A stretch of 64,000 nucleotides of DNA from positions 4,219,001 to 4,283,000 of the forward strand of contig NZ_CP029552.1 in NCBI RefSeq assembly GCF_003173775.1, in the 5' to 3' direction. Positions within the stretch are counted from its first letter, which is position 1; every line of letters begins with the position of its first letter. The stretch is from Methylobacterium sp. 17Sr1-1 (GTDB taxonomy: Bacteria > Pseudomonadota > Alphaproteobacteria > Rhizobiales > Beijerinckiaceae). Below, one piece after another: positions 19,172 through 28,324 of this stretch. Both the position numbers and the translations under genes were made by a program. The notes under the pieces were generated by a model. The model had not been told where the DNA came from. It worked only from the letters and a program-made list of their open reading frames with translations, and did not search any database.

Positions 19172-19852
19172 ATGCTGACCTTCCATCGCGAGGCCGCGGG
19201 CCGCCGGGACACGATCGCGCTGGCGCCCGAGGCGCTGGTGATCGCCGGCTGGGCCGGGCGGGACGAGGCGGCGATCCGCCACCACATCGACGAATTGGCG
19301 GCGATCGGCGTGCCGCCGCCCTCCTCGGTCCCGGTCTATTACCGGGCCGCCGCCGCGACGCTGACGCAAGAAGCCCGCCTCGAGGTGCTGGGCCCGGATT
19401 CCTCCGGCGAAGCGGAGCCGGTGATCGTGTCGCTGGCCGACGGGCTCTGGCTCGGGCTCGGCTCCGACCACACCGACCGCAAGGCCGAGACGGTCGGGAT
19501 CGCGCTCTCCAAGCAGATGTGCGGCAAGCCGGTCGGCACCGGCCTGTGGCGCCTCGACGAGGTCGAGCCGCACTGGGACGAGCTGGTGCTGCGGGCGCAC
19601 GCCACCATCGACGGCGAGCGGGTGCTCTACCAGGAGGGCCGGCTGACGGCCCTGCGCACCCCGAGCGACCTGCTGGCGCGCCGCCCGGGCGGGCCGGGCC
19701 TCCCCCCCGGCACGGTGATGTTCGGCGGCACGCTCGGCGCGATCGGCGGCATCCGTCCGGCCGCCCGCTTCGAGATGGCGCTGGAGGATCCGGTGCTCGG
19801 CCGCACCCTGAGCCACGCCTACGACATCGCCGTGCTGCCCGTGGTGGCCTGA
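19172..19852 (+). CDS. DUF2848 family protein
   Basis: A 226-residue protein of the DUF2848 family, characterised by LGSDHTDRKAE and SKQMCGKPVG in the middle and VMFGGTLGAIGGI near the end. The fold resembles fumarylacetoacetate hydrolase-type enzymes, but no reaction is established. It is separated from the MFS stop by 17 bases including a GGGAGAGAG ribosome site. Its place in the operon suggests it processes the imported compound. Confidence 0.85.
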   Translation: MLTFHREAAGRRDTIALAPEALVIAGWAGRDEAAIRHHIDELAAIGVPPPSSVPVYYRAAAATLTQEARLEVLGPDSSGEAEPVIVSLADGLWLGLGSDHTDRKAETVGIALSKQMCGKPVGTGLWRLDEVEPHWDELVLRAHATIDGERVLYQEGRLTALRTPSDLLARRPGGPGLPPGTVMFGGTLGAIGGIRPAARFEMALEDPVLGRTLSHAYDIAVLPVVA

Positions 19853-19859
19853 ACCCGCG

Positions 19860-20696
19860 ATGGGGTCACTGGCCGCCCTGACGGGGATCGGGGACGCCGC
19901 CTTCTGGGCGGCGCTCCTCGCCAAGATGCTGGCGAGCGCCACGATCGTGGTGCTCGCCTCGCTCGCGGTCGAGCGGACCGGGCCCCTCGTGGGCGCGATG
20001 ATCGCGACGCTGCCGGTCTCGGCCGGGCCGGCCTACGTCTTCCTCGCCCTCGACCACGATGCGGGGTTCCTGCGCGCCAGCGCGGTGGCGAGCCTGCCGG
20101 CCGTCGCGGCGACCGCCGTGCTGATCGCGACCTATGCAGGGCTGGCCCGCCGGCACGGCGTCGCGCCCGCGCTCGCCGCCGCGCTCGCGGCGTGGGCCGC
20201 CGCGGCGCTCGGGCTCGCCCATCTCGGCGGCGGACTGCCGGGCGCCGTCGCGACGGCCGCGCTGGTGATCCTCGCCTGCGTCGGCGCCTGCCGGACCTTG
20301 CGCCGGAGCGGCCCGCTGCCGGCACGGCCGGGGCGGCGGCGCGACGTGCTGGTGCGGGCCGGCATCGTCATGGCGCTCGTCGTCGCCGTGGTGCTGGCCG
20401 GGCGCCTCGCCGGGCCCTCGGCGGCGGGGCTCCTCGCCCTCGCGCCGGTGGTGATGGTGAGCCTGGCGGTGATCCTGCATCCGCGGATCGGCGGGGCGGC
20501 GACCGCGACGGTCCTGGTGCTGAGCCTGCCGGGGCTCCTCGGCTTCGTGGCGGCGCTCACCGTCCTCGCCCTCACGGTCGAGCGGCTGGGGCCGGCCCTT
20601 GCCCTGCCGCTCGCCCTCCTGACCAATCTGGGCTGGAATGGCGCGATCCTGCTGACGAGCCGCCGACGCCCGAAACTTTCCCTGGAGACCGATTGA
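19860..20696 (+). CDS. Integral membrane protein of unknown function
   Basis: A 278-residue, very hydrophobic protein with about eight predicted membrane segments rich in Ala, Leu, Val and Gly. No catalytic or transport motif is recognised. It begins eight bases after the DUF2848 stop and ends one base before the amidase start, so it is embedded in the same transcript. It might be a second permease or an exporter for the pathway product. Confidence 0.75.
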   Translation: MGSLAALTGIGDAAFWAALLAKMLASATIVVLASLAVERTGPLVGAMIATLPVSAGPAYVFLALDHDAGFLRASAVASLPAVAATAVLIATYAGLARRHGVAPALAAALAAWAAAALGLAHLGGGLPGAVATAALVILACVGACRTLRRSGPLPARPGRRRDVLVRAGIVMALVVAVVLAGRLAGPSAAGLLALAPVVMVSLAVILHPRIGGAATATVLVLSLPGLLGFVAALTVLALTVERLGPALALPLALLTNLGWNGAILLTSRRRPKLSLETD

Positions 20697-20697
20697 G

Positions 20698-21987
20698 ATG
20701 AGCACGATCCGCGACGATCTCGAACGCCGCCTCGCCCTGATCGAGCAACCGGCGAGCCGGCACGTCTTCACCAAGCTCTACCCGGAGGCCGCCCGCGCCG
20801 CCGCCGACGCCGCCGATGCCCGCCGCAAGGCCGGCCTGTCGCTCGGCGCCCTCGACGGCGTCATCGTGTCGATCAAGGACCTGTTCGACGTGCAGGGCGA
20901 GGCGACGACCGCCGGCTCGTCGCTGCGCCGCAAGGCCGAGGCCGCGCTCCAGGACGCCCCCGTGGTGGCCCGCCTGCGCCGGGCCGGCGCGGTGATCCTG
21001 GCTAAGACCAACATGTCCGAGTTCGCCTTCTCGGGCCTCGGCCTCAACCCGCACTGGGGCACGCCGGGCAACGCAACCGACCCGAGCCTGGTGCCGGGCG
21101 GCTCGTCCTCGGGGGCCGGCGTCTCGGCGGCGCTGGGGACCTCCGACATCGCCATCGGCACCGATACCGGCGGCTCGGTGCGCATCCCGGCGGCGCTCAA
21201 CGGCGTGGTCGGCTTCAAGCCCACCGCCCGCCGCGTGCCGCTCGCCGGCGCCTTCCCGCTCTCGCCCTCGCTCGATTCGATCGGGCCGCTGGCCCGCTCG
21301 GTCGAGGCCTGCGCGGCGGCCGACGCCGTGATGGCGGGCGATGAGTACCGTCCGCTCCGGGCGGCCCCCTTGCGCGACCTGCGGATCGGCGTGCCCCGCG
21401 GCCTCCTGTTCACCGACACCGACCCGATGGTGGCGCAGGCCTTCGAGGCGGCCCTCTCCGCCCTGAGCGGGGCCGGAGCCCGCATCCACGACACCGAGTT
21501 CGACGACCTCCTCGCCCGCATGGCCGAGACGACGGCGGCCGGCCCGATCGCCGCGGTCGAGGCGTCGGAGATCCACGCCGACTGGCTCGACGCCGAGGCC
21601 GCCGCCTTCGATCCCCGGGTCCACGCCCGGATTGCCCGCGGCCGCACCGTGACGGCGGCGGCCTATATCCGGATGATGCGCGGTCGCGCCGCGCTGATCG
21701 AGGCCGGCGACGAGCGGCTCACCCCCCTCGACGTGCTGGCCCTGCCGGCGACGGCGGTCCCGGCGCCCGCCATCGCCGCGGTGGCGGAGGACGACGCGGA
21801 ATTCTCCCGCCTCAACCTCCTGATGCTGCGCAACACGATGGTGGGGAACCTGTTCGACCTCACCGGCATCTCGCTGCCGCTGCCGGGTCAGGCAAAGCCG
21901 GTCGGGCTGATGCTGCTCGCCCGCCACGGCCAGGACCGGCGGCTCCTGGAGATCGCCGCGGGGGTCGAGGCGGCGCTGCGGGGATAG
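20698..21987 (+). CDS. Amidase signature family hydrolase
   Basis: A 429-residue enzyme with the Ser-cisSer-Lys triad: Lys60 in VSIKDLFD, cis-Ser in PGGSSSGAG (about 136-137) and nucleophile Ser160 in TDTGGSVRIPA. It hydrolyses a carboxamide to acid and ammonia. The substrate is not evident; GatA is unlikely because the context lacks gatB/C and the protein is shorter. It is the last gene of the MFS-DUF2848-membrane-amidase operon and is followed by a strong hairpin. Confidence 0.9.
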   Translation: MSTIRDDLERRLALIEQPASRHVFTKLYPEAARAAADAADARRKAGLSLGALDGVIVSIKDLFDVQGEATTAGSSLRRKAEAALQDAPVVARLRRAGAVILAKTNMSEFAFSGLGLNPHWGTPGNATDPSLVPGGSSSGAGVSAALGTSDIAIGTDTGGSVRIPAALNGVVGFKPTARRVPLAGAFPLSPSLDSIGPLARSVEACAAADAVMAGDEYRPLRAAPLRDLRIGVPRGLLFTDTDPMVAQAFEAALSALSGAGARIHDTEFDDLLARMAETTAAGPIAAVEASEIHADWLDAEAAAFDPRVHARIARGRTVTAAAYIRMMRGRAALIEAGDERLTPLDVLALPATAVPAPAIAAVAEDDAEFSRLNLLMLRNTMVGNLFDLTGISLPLPGQAKPVGLMLLARHGQDRRLLEIAAGVEAALRG

Positions 21988-22000
21988 GTGGCGCTACAGG

Positions 22001-22043
22001 ATACCGTCCGACGAGGCGGTTGCCGCCTCGTCGGAAGCAATGC
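22001..22043. repeat. Hairpin repeat after the amidase gene (GCATTG/CCGACGA type)
   Basis: A perfect 13-bp stem (22007-22019 with 22023-22035) and a three-base loop, flanked on the minus strand by AGCATTG and GGTATCC. The same words (AGCATTG, CCGACGA, GGATACC) occur in the hairpin after the porin gene at 57.46 kb, so both belong to one small intergenic repeat family. It may also act as a terminator of the amidase operon, but no T-run follows. Confidence 0.65.
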
Positions 22044-22090
22044 TGTCACGCTGAAGGCGTTGAGCGATGCGCCATCGCATCACGAGCACC

Positions 22091-22262
22091 TCCCTTTCCC
22101 GGACGACTGCAGCGTCAGCGGAAGGAGATCCGGGATCCAGCATAAAAAATCGCGAAGCGTCTGCCTGTTTGCAACGTTGCAAAGATAGAGCCGCTTCGCG
22201 GCGCTTCTCTCCTGGATCCCGGATCTCCTTCCGCTGACGCTCCAGTCGTCCGGGAAAGGGGA
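22091..22262. repeat. Long nested inverted repeat (MITE-like)
   Basis: Arms 22091-22140 and 22212-22262 are reverse complements over about 49 bases with one substitution and one extra base. Between them lies a second inverted pair (CGCGAAGCG at 22151 with CGCTTCGCG at 22192), and at the centre a perfect 16-bp palindrome TTTGCAACGTTGCAAA. The whole is a three-tier hairpin about 170 bases long in the otherwise gene-free stretch between the amidase and a small membrane protein. No flanking target duplication is visible. It resembles a non-autonomous miniature element. Confidence 0.8.
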
Positions 22263-22391
22263 GTTTTACGACAAGCGTGTGCTTGCTTCGCTCGACAGGT
22301 TCGATGTTCTCCGTGTCATTCAAAGGCGACACAGTGGAGCCGGGAAGAATCCGAGAGGCGTGTCTCTACAAAAGATGATCCAAACAGCCGC

Positions 22392-22637
22392 TCAGCGCCG
22401 CCGCCCGTCCCCCGAGGCCTCGGTCATCAACCGGCCGAGGCCGCGCTGGTCGAGGCGGGCCGAGGCGGCCTCGGCCTTGCGGGGCTGGATCGTGCCGGTG
22501 GTGGCGGGATCCGGGATCGCCGCCAGGGCCGGACCCGGTGCCCGGTCCTTCTCGCGCAAGGCGATCCAGTTCGCCGCCGTGGTCAGCGCGGCGATCGCGA
22601 TGATGACTTTGATTCCGCCGGTGAGGAGGCGCCACAT
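22392..22637 (-). CDS. Small membrane-anchored hypothetical protein
   Basis: An 81-residue protein with one N-terminal membrane segment (LLTGGIKVIIAIAALTTAANWIAL) followed by a hydrophilic, Pro/Ala-rich tail of about 50 residues. No family recognised. The ATG chosen gives a short basic N-terminus before the membrane segment; an upstream in-frame extension lacks a ribosome site. Confidence 0.5.
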   Translation of the reverse strand: MWRLLTGGIKVIIAIAALTTAANWIALREKDRAPGPALAAIPDPATTGTIQPRKAEAASARLDQRGLGRLMTEASGDGRRR

Positions 22638-23071
22638 GGCTGGTCGGGACCCGCGATTTCGTCGGGGCCGTCGATCCGGCCCCGTTTCGCCGATCCTGGG
22701 CCACAATGCTTAACGGGCGGCCTCGGCCCGCTCGCCGGGACTGTCCCGCAACGGGAGCGGCCGATCGGCGAAAGAGGCGAAGTTTGGTGGGCCATGCGCC
22801 AGGGTCGCGGTTCCTGTTCCCCGAACCCGTGACGCTCCTGCGACTGCTCGGCCCACTGAGCCTCACAGGAATGGTTGCAGAGAACTGGTCCGCCCCACCC
22901 CGTCATCGCCGACCTCTTTGCCGCACAGCCCGGATGGGTTCCGGAAGCCTCCGGGCGCGCCGGCATCGAGGACGGTCCGTGTAAGCCAGACCGGGTCGGG
23001 GTCGCAACCGGAATGCAGGGGCGGCGCTTGCGTCTAAACGCGTCGGCCGGGAAAGCTTGACCGGCGCAACG
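22638..23071. other. Intergenic stretch without a recognised gene
   Basis: About 430 bases of normal GC. Several frames stay open, as expected at this GC, but none has a convincing start, ribosome site or family motif. I see no repeat of note. Confidence 0.5.
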
Positions 23072-23101
23072 AAAAACCCGGCGGGCACGGGCCCGCCGGG
23101 T
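23072..23101 (-). terminator. Rho-independent terminator of the aminotransferase gene
   Basis: ACCCGGCGGGC and GCCCGCCGGGT form an 11-bp stem with a very short loop, followed on the minus strand by TTTTCGTTGC. It lies 30 bases past the aminotransferase stop. Confidence 0.85.
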
Positions 23102-23131
23102 CGAATCACGCGAGGCCTCTGGATCTGCGCG

Positions 23132-24471
<1,340 letters not shown>

Positions 24472-24665
24472 GGCCGTCCGGGTCTTCGAGCGGGCGGGAC
24501 CCTAGTCCCGCGCGTCACCGCGGGCAAGCCATGGCATGCCTCAAGAAGAGGCTGTCCCCGCTCGCGAAATCGTTGTTTCGAAGCCTGAGTTCTGGACTCG
24601 CGCGTCGACGCCGTGACACCCTGCCGAACCGGTGCGGGGGCCCGGGCAATTCGGAATCGACGGCG

Positions 24666-25808
24666 ATGGGCGAGGCGGAGCACGCGCAGCGGGTGAGCGC
24701 GGAGATCGGGCTGGCGATCGATCACGCCGCCTGCGACCCAGCGGCCTGGGACACCGTGATGGCGGAGATCGGCCGCCTCCTGCCCGGGGTGTGGCCGGTG
24801 CTCCAGGTCGTCGACGCTGCCGCCGGGACCGGCCTGCCCCTGGTCTATTGGGGCTGGGATCCCGCCGCCGTCGCGTCCTACGAGGCGCATTACGGCGCCG
24901 TGAACCCGTGGATCTCGGTGATCCTGTCGACGCCCACGATGATGTCGATGCATTCCGAGGAGCGGATGCCGGCCTCGTCCCTGCGCCACACCGAGTTCTA
25001 CGCCGACTGGCTGTCGCGCCTCGGCGGCATGAAAGCCTCGAGCGGGGTCAAGCTCATCGACGCCGACGGGCGCCTCGCGGTGCTCAACCTGCAGCACGAC
25101 CTCGCCCGGGCCTCGCGCGAGCACGGCCGGCTCGCCGCCGTGATGGAACGGATCGGGCCGCGGATGCGCCGCGCGATCGAGACCAACCGGGCCTGTTTCC
25201 CCGCCGGCGCCGCCTTCGCGGCCGGCGAGACGCTGCTGGAGCGGGTGGCCGATCCGGCCTTCGTGGTGACGCGGGACCTGCGCCTCGTCGAGGCGAGCCG
25301 CGCCGGCCACGCCCTGCTGGCGGCGGGCGACGTGCTGCGGGTCGGCGCCCTCGACCGGATCCAGGTGCGCGACCCGCGCCTCGCCGGGGCGATGGCCCGC
25401 GAGGCGGCGCTCGCCTGCGGTGGCGCGCCGGCGGGCGGGATGCCGGGCCCGGTGCGGGTCGGCGCGGAGACCTGGCAGGTCACCGCGATCGGCCTGCGCC
25501 AGGATCTGCGCGGCGTCGTCGGCATGGCGCGGCTGCTCGCGCCGGACCAGCTCGCCCTCGTGGTCTTGCGCCGGGCGGCGGCGGAGAGCGGCGGGCAGGA
25601 CCGCCTGGCCCAATTCGGGCTCTCCCCGGCGGAGGCGCGGCTCGCCCTGCTGATGGACGGATCGCGTTCCCTGGTCCAGGCCGCCGAGAGCCTCGGCATC
25701 CGCCACGAGACCGCCCGCTCGCAGCTGCGCCAGGTCTTCGCCAAGCTCGGCGTGTCGCGGCAATCCGAGCTCGCGGTGTTCATCCTCCGGCTCAAGGACC
25801 GTGCCTGA
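24666..25808 (+). CDS. LuxR-type helix-turn-helix regulator
   Basis: A 380-residue protein whose last 65 residues form a LuxR/GerE-type DNA-binding domain (FGLSPAEARLALLMDG, SLGIRHETARSQLRQVFAKL, QSELAVFIL). The first 300 residues lack a receiver domain; they contain a stretch resembling a PAS-like sensor (residues about 180-280: DPAFVVTRDLRLVEASRAG). Such proteins are common in Methylobacterium, usually without known ligand. ATG at MGEAEHAQ is the most plausible start. Confidence 0.85.
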   Translation: MGEAEHAQRVSAEIGLAIDHAACDPAAWDTVMAEIGRLLPGVWPVLQVVDAAAGTGLPLVYWGWDPAAVASYEAHYGAVNPWISVILSTPTMMSMHSEERMPASSLRHTEFYADWLSRLGGMKASSGVKLIDADGRLAVLNLQHDLARASREHGRLAAVMERIGPRMRRAIETNRACFPAGAAFAAGETLLERVADPAFVVTRDLRLVEASRAGHALLAAGDVLRVGALDRIQVRDPRLAGAMAREAALACGGAPAGGMPGPVRVGAETWQVTAIGLRQDLRGVVGMARLLAPDQLALVVLRRAAAESGGQDRLAQFGLSPAEARLALLMDGSRSLVQAAESLGIRHETARSQLRQVFAKLGVSRQSELAVFILRLKDRA

Positions 25809-25835
25809 GCCGGAGGAGTTTTTCTCAGGCCGTCC

Positions 25836-26690
25836 TCAGCCCCGGATCACGTCCACGATCTCGTAGGTGTCGGGATCGATGATGACGATGTCGTCCTGCA
25901 CCAGCACGTAGCGGAAGCCGCGATAGGCCGGCACCAGGGTGAGGATCGCCGGCGGCAGGGTGTGCAGCGTCACCGAGCGCGGCACCGCGGTGCCGACGTT
26001 GAGCGCGAAGTTGACGTTCGTCACCGGGCGCACGCCGGAGCGCACGATGGTCTGACGGAACTCGGTGCGCTGGGTGGTGTCGAGCCGCGAGACGGCGCCC
26101 CGGGCCTCGGACCGGCCGCCGCCGCGCTCGCCGCCACGTTCCCCGCGCTCGCCCCGCTCAGCACCGCGCTCACCGCGTTCGGCCCCGCGCTCCCCGCGCT
26201 CGCCTCTCTCGGCACCCCGCTCGCCACGCTCACCGCGTTCCGCGCCCCGCTCGCCGCCCTGCTCGGCCCCACCACGGCCTCCGCGCTCGCCCTGCTCGGC
26301 CCCGCGGCCGCCTGCACCCGGCTGGGTACCCTCGCCGCCGGCCCGGCCGCCGGGAGCGCCCGGCTGCTGGCCGGCACCGCCCGCGGCCCCGGCCCCGCCG
26401 CCCGGCTGCGCCGCACCGGCGCCGCCGCGAGGACCGGCCGCGCCGCCCGCGCCGCCGCCGGCACCCACGCCCGCACCGCCGCCTGCGCCGCCGGCACCAC
26501 CGGCGCCGCCGCCACCCACGCCCCCACCACCGGCACCGCCCGCGGCTCCGCCGGCCGCACCCGCACCGCCGCCTGCCCCACCGCCGGCACCGCCCGCACC
26601 ACCCTGCGCGAACGCCGTGGCCGCGCCCAGCGCCAGCAAGGCGGCCGTCATGGTTCCGCGCAGCGCCTTGCCGCGAATCGACTTGCTCAT
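25836..26690 (-). CDS. DUF1236 domain protein with Gly/Ala-rich and Glu-Arg-Gly repeat region
   Basis: A 284-residue exported protein: a signal peptide ending near AFAQG, then about 110 residues almost entirely Gly and Ala, then about 60 residues of ERGERGAERG-type repeats, and a C-terminal DUF1236 domain (VRPVTNVNFALNVGTAVPRS ... ILTLVPAYRGFRYVLVQDDIVIIDP). DUF1236 proteins are periplasmic or surface proteins of Rhizobiales with unknown function. The low-complexity part is probably disordered and charge-patterned. The ATG at MSKSIRGK is the sensible start. Confidence 0.85.
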   Translation of the reverse strand: MSKSIRGKALRGTMTAALLALGAATAFAQGGAGGAGGGAGGGAGAAGGAAGGAGGGGVGGGGAGGAGGAGGGAGVGAGGGAGGAAGPRGGAGAAQPGGGAGAAGGAGQQPGAPGGRAGGEGTQPGAGGRGAEQGERGGRGGAEQGGERGAERGERGERGAERGERGERGAERGERGAERGERGERGGERGGGRSEARGAVSRLDTTQRTEFRQTIVRSGVRPVTNVNFALNVGTAVPRSVTLHTLPPAILTLVPAYRGFRYVLVQDDIVIIDPDTYEIVDVIRG

Positions 26691-26918
26691 GACCCTCTCC
26701 CGACACTGCACCCGCACGGCCGATGGCGCGGATCGCCGCAGTGCCGGGCCGCAACGAGGAGGTGTGGGAAATGGTTCCGTACTGCGCCCCGCATACGCTC
26801 CGGCTGCGACGATGCCGCGGAGAAGGCGGGCCGGCAGGTCACGGGCCGGGCTCTCGAGACCCGAGGGTCAGGGCTCGGCCCGAGCACGGCAGCGGCGCGG
26901 AGCTCGCGAGACCGTTTC

Positions 26919-27095
26919 TCCCGGCCGCGACCTCGTCCCGAGGTGCCCGTGGATCGGCGATCGAATCGATCAACGATCGCTTGCAACGATCGCTTGGCCG
27001 CGAAGGAGGACTCCGGAAGCCCTCGCGGTCCCTGGAGGCCTCCTTCGGGGCTGCCGCAAGCAGCAGCACCTCAGCATGAGGTCGCGGAAGGGACG
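26919..27095. repeat. Palindromic intergenic element, full copy A
   Basis: Terminal inverted arms (around GACCTCGTCCCGAGGTGCC at the left and GCACCTCAGCATGAGGTCGC at the right) enclose a CGATCG-rich spacer and an internal hairpin GAAGGAGG...CCTCCTTC. The order of parts matches, in reverse orientation, the element at 48.25 kb. It fills most of the 475-base gap between the DUF1236 gene and tartrate dehydrogenase. Confidence 0.75.
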
Positions 27096-27165
27096 GGCCG
27101 CCGCCGTCTGTAGACCGCCCGATCGTGAACCGTGGGCGCCCGGCCGTGCCGGGCGCCCACCCGCA

Positions 27166-28245
27166 TCACCCGATGGCTTCCGCCACCGCGAGACCGCAGG
27201 CGCTCGTGTCGGCGTTGCCGCCGAGGTCGCGGGTGCGCAGGGTGCGCTCGGCGAGCACCCGTTCGATCCCGGCGACGATCTCGGCCGCGGCCTCCTTCTC
27301 GCCGAGGTGCTCCAGCATCATCGCGCCGGACCAGATCTGCCCGATCGGGTTCGCGATGCCCTGGCCGGCGATGTCCGGCGCCGAGCCGTGGACGGGCTCG
27401 AACAGCGACGGGAAGTCCCGGTCCGGGTTGATGTTGCCCGACGGCGCGATGCCGATCGTGCCGGTGCAGGCGGGGCCCAGATCCGACAGGATGTCGCCGA
27501 AGAGGTTCGAGGCCACCACCACGTCGAACCAGTCCGGATGCAGCACGAAATGCGCGGTCAGGATGTCGATGTGGTACTTGTCCCAGGCGACGTCGGGATA
27601 GTGGCGCGCCATCTCCTGCACCCGCTCGTCCCAGTACGGCATGGTGATCGAGATGCCGTTCGACTTGGTGGCCGAGGTCAGGTGCTTCTTCGGCCGGCTG
27701 CGCGCCAGCTCGAAGGCGAATTTCAGCACCCGGTCGGTGCCGCGGCGGGTGAAGACCGATTCCTGCACGGCGAATTCGCGATCGGTGCCCTGGAACATGC
27801 GGCCGCCGACCGAGGAATACTCGCCCTCGGTGTTCTCGCGCACGACCCAGAAATCGATGTCGCCGGGCTTGCGGCCGGCGAGCGGGCTCGGCACGCCGGG
27901 CATCAGCCGCACCGGGCGCAGGTTGATGTACTGGTCGAACTCGCGCCGGAACAGGATCAAGGAGTTCCACAGCGAGACGTGGTCGGGGATCTTCTCCGGC
28001 CAGCCGACGGCGCCGAAGAAGATGGCGTCGTGCCCGCCGATCTGCGCCTTCCAGTCCTCCGGCATCATGCGGCCGTGCTTGGCGTAGTAATCGTAGGACG
28101 AGAAGTCGAACCAGTCCTGCTGCAGCGTGAAGCCGTGGCGCTTGGCCGCCTGCTCCAGCACGCGCACCCCCTCCGGCACTGTCTCCTTGCCGATGCCGTC
28201 CCCGGGAATCACGGCGATGCGGTAGGTGCGCTGGGCTGACGGCAT
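27166..28245 (-). CDS. Tartrate dehydrogenase / D-malate-type decarboxylating dehydrogenase
   Basis: A 359-residue member of the isocitrate/isopropylmalate dehydrogenase family. Diagnostic parts: AVIPGDGIGKET at the N-terminus, WVVRENTEGEYS, the Asp ligands in VVASNLFGDILSDLG, and FEPVHGSAPDIAGQGIANP. The NTEGEYS wording and the length fit tartrate/D-malate dehydrogenase rather than LeuB. It oxidises a 2-hydroxy diacid with NAD(P), usually with decarboxylation. ATG follows GGAGGAGACACCC. It is transcribed in the same direction as the ClC gene, 79 bases away. Confidence 0.9.
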   Translation of the reverse strand: MPSAQRTYRIAVIPGDGIGKETVPEGVRVLEQAAKRHGFTLQQDWFDFSSYDYYAKHGRMMPEDWKAQIGGHDAIFFGAVGWPEKIPDHVSLWNSLILFRREFDQYINLRPVRLMPGVPSPLAGRKPGDIDFWVVRENTEGEYSSVGGRMFQGTDREFAVQESVFTRRGTDRVLKFAFELARSRPKKHLTSATKSNGISITMPYWDERVQEMARHYPDVAWDKYHIDILTAHFVLHPDWFDVVVASNLFGDILSDLGPACTGTIGIAPSGNINPDRDFPSLFEPVHGSAPDIAGQGIANPIGQIWSGAMMLEHLGEKEAAAEIVAGIERVLAERTLRTRDLGGNADTSACGLAVAEAIG

Positions 28246-28324
28246 GGGTGTCTCCTCCAGTTTATGGCGCCCCCGCGTCGCGCATCCCGCACTCCCGGTC
28301 AATGGCGCGGGCAATTCTTCTGGA

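Noticed and set aside
20698..21987. GatA subunit of the amidotransferase
   Set aside because: Length and operon partners fit a catabolic amidase; gatB and gatC are absent.
22583..22966. A 127-codon minus-strand frame with several cysteines
   Set aside because: It overlaps the more plausible small membrane protein, has no ribosome site and no recognisable family.
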